Assembly (NCBI GenBank): GCA_003534175.1
Contig: DPFD01000177.1
Location: 1-8,598 of the forward strand
Direction: 5' to 3'
Origin: Chitinophagaceae bacterium
Lineage (GTDB): Bacteria > Bacteroidota > Bacteroidia > Chitinophagales > Chitinophagaceae
DNA: 8,598 nt
Shown one piece after another: positions 5,580-8,598 of the stretch (positions within the stretch are counted from its first letter, which is position 1; every line of letters begins with the position of its first letter). A program made the translations under genes and the position numbers. The notes under the pieces are model-generated. The model was not told the origin of the DNA. It searched no databases and saw nothing but the letters and a program-made list of their open reading frames with translations.

Positions 5580-6472
5580 TGCTCCCGTATGGTTTGTTGA
5601 TGAATTTGTTGAATGATCCGGCGGATACTTTCGAGCGACGATTGCTGAACCTCAACCCCGGGCTTGCTTTTGGCAAACTTAACCACATCGCCCATGCGCA
5701 ACACGGCTGCGGTACTGCCAATCATCTCGCGTGAAAAGGAATCCTGCATGTAGTGGAGGATTTCATCTGTGGTACTTGAAACCAACGGTGCCGATTCAAC
5801 CTGTTGCATATATCGTTTAAATACATCAGTTAAACCGGAATAAAACATTTTAACCCCATCCGCGGAGGGTTGTAAAGCCTCCAGCGATTTCATTGCTTCC
5901 TGATAGGCCGTTAACGGTTCAACCACAACCTGTGGCTCTGAAGATTTTTTCCTGAAGTAACGGTAAAGTATATACGCAATGATAGCCGTGAGTAACACAG
6001 CTGCCGCAATATAATAGGGCCAGTAGTTGGGTGGTGGCGGTGCTTCTATGGGAGGCTTGATATCCTTAAGCTGCTCATCCTCTTCAGGGGCATACCCGAT
6101 ATTCACCTGAACGGGTGCTGCCGCACGTTCCACAATGGTGTTACCCTTTTTAAGCTGTACCGGGATAACAGGAATCAACCATTGCCCTGAATCAAAACTG
6201 GTAAACGTGATGGTTTGAGTGATGACTTCCGGAAAATCTTTCACCGGTGCGGCAAAGCCTCTTGAGAGTATCTCTATGTGAGGTATAGAATCCGGCAACA
6301 CCACATCCATGGTAAAACCGGGATAGGGCATTTGCGTACGAATGGTGTATTCAATATGCTCTCCAATCAGAAAAGTATTGCTGTTCAGCGACACCTGCAC
6401 CTCCTGCGCCGGGGTAACAAGCGGTAAGATGCAATAGATCAGTCCTGTTAATATATACCGGTACACATTCAT
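5576..6472 (-). CDS. BatD-like / DUF4381-type membrane protein of the MoxR-Bat cluster
   Basis: A 298-residue protein with an N-terminal signal peptide (hydrophobic 7-20, probable cleavage after Ala22-Gln23), a beta-rich exported domain (about 25-127) and a Pro-rich linker (139-149). A single membrane helix (about 152-171), the basic stop RYFRKK and a helical cytoplasmic domain (about 185-298) follow. The exported part contains FDSGQWLIPVIPV (93-105), the kind of motif seen in BatD and in the small membrane protein that sits between DUF58 and BatA genes in Bacteroidota. Its exact function is unknown; it probably anchors or signals to the VWA partners. It begins 3 bases after the DUF58 gene and overlaps batA by 4 bases. 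The family name rests on context plus a partial motif match, so it is less certain than its neighbours. Confidence 0.8.
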   Translation of the reverse strand: MNVYRYILTGLIYCILPLVTPAQEVQVSLNSNTFLIGEHIEYTIRTQMPYPGFTMDVVLPDSIPHIEILSRGFAAPVKDFPEVITQTITFTSFDSGQWLIPVIPVQLKKGNTIVERAAAPVQVNIGYAPEEDEQLKDIKPPIEAPPPPNYWPYYIAAAVLLTAIIAYILYRYFRKKSSEPQVVVEPLTAYQEAMKSLEALQPSADGVKMFYSGLTDVFKRYMQQVESAPLVSSTTDEILHYMQDSFSREMIGSTAAVLRMGDVVKFAKSKPGVEVQQSSLESIRRIIQQIHQQTIREQ

Positions 6473-6475
6473 ACG

Positions 6476-7348
6476 CTACATCCGGTTCCGGAAAAATTGT
6501 TGTAAAATTTTTACGTAATCCTCATCGGTACGTATATGCAATAAATCAGCACCTGATTTTCTGAAAACATTTTTGCACCATTCTGCATGTTGAATAAAAT
6601 GTTGATGGTACCTGTATCGCACTTCTGCATTGGAGGTATCTACCCATTGCTGATTTCCCGTCTCCATATCTTTCATTTTTATCAGTCCGGCGTCGGGCAA
6701 TTCCATATCCATGAGGTCGTACACTTTAATACCGATTACATCATGTTTTTTCCCAATGATGCGCAGGGCATTTTCAAACTGGTTATCGATAAAATCACTC
6801 AGAATAAACGCAATACTTCTTTGTTTAATATTCCTGTTGAAATACTTAATCGCTTCACTGAGGTTGGTTCCGGCATGCCTAGGTTCGGCGGTAAGCAAAT
6901 GGCGCACCAGGTACAACGCATGTTGCCTGCTCTTTTTAGGAGGAATATACTGTTCCACATGATCATTGAACAGGATGGCCCCGGCCTTATCCTGATTATT
7001 GATGGCGCTGAAAGCCAGTACTGCGGCCATTTCATTGATTCGGTCGCGCTTGCGCGCCCCGCGGGTGCCAAACAGATTACTGGAACTGGTATCTATAATC
7101 AGCATTACTGAAAGTTCTCGCTCTTCTTCAAATACTTTTGAAAAGGTATTGTTGAAGCGGGCGCTTACATTCCAATCGATAAACCGCACATCATCCCCCG
7201 GAGCATATTCCCTTACCTCACGGAAACGCATACCCTTACCTTTAAACGCAGCATGGTATTCGCCCGTAAACAGGTGTGTGGTGAGCTTTTTACTGATGAT
7301 TTCCAGCTCCCGTACTTTTCGGATGATATCTTCTGTTTGGGTAAGCAT
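6476..7348 (-). CDS. DUF58 domain-containing protein (VWA-like partner of MoxR)
   Basis: A 290-residue soluble protein whose first half carries the DUF58 signature: GKGMRFREVREYAPGDDVRFID at about 37-58, then WNVSAR and FEEEREL at 59-79. A VWA-like core follows, with DTSSS at 86-90, which resembles a metal-binding site, then Thr161 in AGTNLSEAI and Asp185 in LSDFID. There is no signal peptide or membrane helix, unlike the many DUF58 proteins with two N-terminal membrane segments, so this is the short cytoplasmic form typical of Bacteroidota Bat clusters. Genes of this family nearly always sit next to a MoxR ATPase. The start is 2 bases after the moxR stop and the end 3 bases before the BatD-like gene, which indicates one operon. 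Confidence 0.93.
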   Translation of the reverse strand: MLTQTEDIIRKVRELEIISKKLTTHLFTGEYHAAFKGKGMRFREVREYAPGDDVRFIDWNVSARFNNTFSKVFEEERELSVMLIIDTSSSNLFGTRGARKRDRINEMAAVLAFSAINNQDKAGAILFNDHVEQYIPPKKSRQHALYLVRHLLTAEPRHAGTNLSEAIKYFNRNIKQRSIAFILSDFIDNQFENALRIIGKKHDVIGIKVYDLMDMELPDAGLIKMKDMETGNQQWVDTSNAEVRYRYHQHFIQHAEWCKNVFRKSGADLLHIRTDEDYVKILQQFFRNRM

Positions 7349-7350
7349 GG

Positions 7351-8352
7351 TTAGGGAACGGCTACTTTTTTCAGAATTTCGCTAATCACCATTTCTACAT
7401 TGATGTTTTCAGCTTCTGCTTCATAGGTTAGTCCGATACGGTGACGCAGCACATCCGTACAGATACTGCGTACATCATCCGGAACTACATACGCTCTTTT
7501 ATGCAGATATGCCTGAGCCTTTGCTGCCAGTGCGAGGTTGATGCTGGCCCTGGGCGATCCACCAAAGGATATCAGCGGCTTCAATGCCGGCATCTGATGC
7601 TGATCGGGATTGCGCGTGGCAAAAACGATGTTCAAAATGTATTGTTCAACTTTCTCATCCAGATAAATTTGTCGCACCAGTTTACGTGCCTCCAGAATTT
7701 CAGACGCACTGGCAACCGGTTGTACCGCGGGCAGTAATAAGCCGCCGGTATTCTGACGAATAATCATTTGCTCTTCTTCCATGGTGGGATAATGCACCAC
7801 CACTTTCAACATGAAACGATCCACCTGGGCTTCGGGCAAGGGATAGGTGCCTTCCTGTTCAATCGGGTTCTGAGTAGCCAATACCAGGAAAGGTTCGGGG
7901 AGCAGAAAGGTTTCCTCACCTATGGTTACCTGTCTTTCCTGCATCGCTTCCAGCAGGGCGCTCTGCACCTTTGCCGGGGCGCGGTTGATTTCATCCGCCA
8001 GGATAAAATTGGAGAAAATCGGCCCCTTCTTTACATAAAACTCATTCTTTCCCTGATTGTACACCATAGTTCCGATTACATCGGCCGGTAACAGATCAGG
8101 TGTAAACTGTATCCTGCTGAATGCTGCCTTAACAGATTGTGCCAGCGATTTGATGGCGAGTGTTTTGGCCAGTCCCGGCACACCTTCCAGCAACACATGG
8201 CCATTGCTCAGCAAACCAATCAATAATTTTTCGAGCATGGTTTGCTGACCCACGATTACTTTTTCGAGTTCATTCTGAATCTTGTCAACAAATCCTGCAG
8301 AGGCTGCAATTTTTTGTTGAAGCAACTGAATATCTTCAGCAGAGTGCATCAT
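7351..8352 (-). CDS. MoxR family AAA+ ATPase
   Basis: A 333-residue AAA+ ATPase of the MoxR group, cytosolic and probably hexameric, expected to remodel or activate protein complexes together with VWA-domain partners. Motifs run in order: Walker A GVPGLAKT at 57-64, pre-sensor region with FTPDLLPADVIG at 83-94, Walker B with Asp120-Glu121 (ILADEINRAP), sensor 1 ATQNP at 159-163, the arginine-finger region AQVDRF with Arg179, and sensor 2 GSPRAS with Arg268. The lid domain fills the rest. Nothing essential is missing. Two ATG codons in tandem (8352 and 8349) leave the start ambiguous by one residue. It is the first gene of the compact moxR-DUF58-BatD-like-batA block and lies 89 bases after nadE. 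Confidence 0.95.
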   Translation of the reverse strand: MMHSAEDIQLLQQKIAASAGFVDKIQNELEKVIVGQQTMLEKLLIGLLSNGHVLLEGVPGLAKTLAIKSLAQSVKAAFSRIQFTPDLLPADVIGTMVYNQGKNEFYVKKGPIFSNFILADEINRAPAKVQSALLEAMQERQVTIGEETFLLPEPFLVLATQNPIEQEGTYPLPEAQVDRFMLKVVVHYPTMEEEQMIIRQNTGGLLLPAVQPVASASEILEARKLVRQIYLDEKVEQYILNIVFATRNPDQHQMPALKPLISFGGSPRASINLALAAKAQAYLHKRAYVVPDDVRSICTDVLRHRIGLTYEAEAENINVEMVISEILKKVAVP

Positions 8353-8395
8353 AAGTAAGATTTAGTCTGTTTTCAAATTAATCTTTCCGGTGTAC

Positions 8396-8426
8396 AAAAA
8401 CGTTGCCACACCATCCCTTAGGGCAA
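8396..8426 (-). terminator. Possible weak terminator after nadE
   Basis: On the minus strand TTGCC (8426-8422) can pair with GGCAA (8407-8403) around a 14-base loop, followed by CG and five T (8400-8396). The stem has only five pairs and the loop is long. A competing CCC/GGG hairpin sits partly inside it. It lies 15 bases after the nadE stop, in the right place to separate nadE from moxR, but the structure is weak. Confidence 0.35.
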
Positions 8427-8441
8427 GTTTAACAACCGGCA

Positions 8442-8598
8442 TCAACTTAAATATTTTCCTACAATCGGCATCCGACGGCCCACTCCAAATGCTTTGGGTG
8501 AGATACGAATAATCGGACAAAACTGATTTCGTTTGTATTCATTTCTGTTTACCATGCCCAGCGTTTTGTTCACCAACGCTTCATCAAATCCCATCGCC
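8442..8598 (-). CDS. nadE: NAD+ synthetase, C-terminal end (gene continues beyond the window)
   Basis: The window edge cuts this gene; the last 51 codons are present, ending in TGA at 8442-8444. The sequence includes VNRNEYKRNQF, then IIRISPKAFGVGRRMPI and ends KYLS, which I recognise as the C-terminal tail of the glutamine-hydrolysing NAD+ synthetase of Bacteroidota. That enzyme makes NAD+ from deamido-NAD+, ATP and glutamine or ammonia. The catalytic nitrilase and synthetase domains lie outside the window, so the full length and the amide donor cannot be judged. It is on the same strand as moxR, 89 bases upstream of it; a weak terminator-like hairpin between them suggests a separate transcript. 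The identification rests on the tail alone. Confidence 0.83.
   Translation of the reverse strand, partial: AMGFDEALVNKTLGMVNRNEYKRNQFCPIIRISPKAFGVGRRMPIVGKYLS

Noticed and set aside
6587..7111. 174-codon plus-strand frame inside the DUF58 gene
   Set aside because: It is the antisense shadow of a gene with clear DUF58 motifs and shows no family motif of its own.
8353..8441. Possible promoter for the moxR operon (TTAATTTG near 8375 with TTG upstream)
   Set aside because: The -7 candidate misses the invariant A of TAnnTTTG and the only TTG is about 14 bases away rather than 19-21, so it is not distinguishable from chance AT-rich sequence.

Overview
The window looks like chromosomal DNA from a member of the Bacteroidota, probably the Cytophagales/Chitinophagales side of the phylum. 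The reasons are a MoxR / DUF58 / BatD-like / BatA aerotolerance-type cluster in the Bacteroidota order, a short Bacteroidota-style lipoprotein, starts with little or no Shine-Dalgarno sequence, and moderate GC content broken only by one clearly AT-richer insertion sequence. The phylum is an inference from gene content; I cannot name a species.

Left part (1-1401): a minus-strand class III PLP-dependent aminotransferase whose cofactor-contacting Asp appears as His. Beyond its 3' end are about 200 bases holding only a doubtful 53-codon ORF with a signal-peptide-like start. Middle left (1439-3570, plus strand): a gamma-class carbonic anhydrase-like protein, a 65-residue basic lipoprotein, a complete IS982-type insertion sequence (2193-3216; perfect 18-bp inverted repeats, 9-bp target duplication, intact transposase), and a 100-residue protein of unknown function. 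Removing the element leaves about 49 bases between the lipoprotein and the 100-residue gene, so these probably formed one transcription unit before the insertion. A rho-independent terminator closes this block at 3594-3621.

Right part (3620-8598, minus strand): read in the direction of transcription, the window begins with the last 51 codons of a probable NAD+ synthetase (nadE). After an 89-base gap come a MoxR-type AAA+ ATPase, a DUF58 protein, a BatD-like membrane protein, the von Willebrand factor A protein BatA and the ribosome-assembly GTPase RsgA. MoxR to BatA are packed with gaps of 2 and 3 bases and a 4-base overlap, and RsgA follows after 31 bases. MoxR ATPases are thought to remodel or activate partner complexes through proteins with VWA-like domains. 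DUF58, BatA and the BatD-like protein would be the envelope-associated partners here. The BatB/C/D/E genes that often follow batA are not present in this stretch.

I found no CRISPR array, tRNA, rRNA or phage module. The most unusual points are the aminotransferase Asp-to-His change, the repeated octamer that can pair across the transposase start codon, and the insertion of the element exactly at the lipoprotein stop codon. I see no convincing undescribed multi-gene system.
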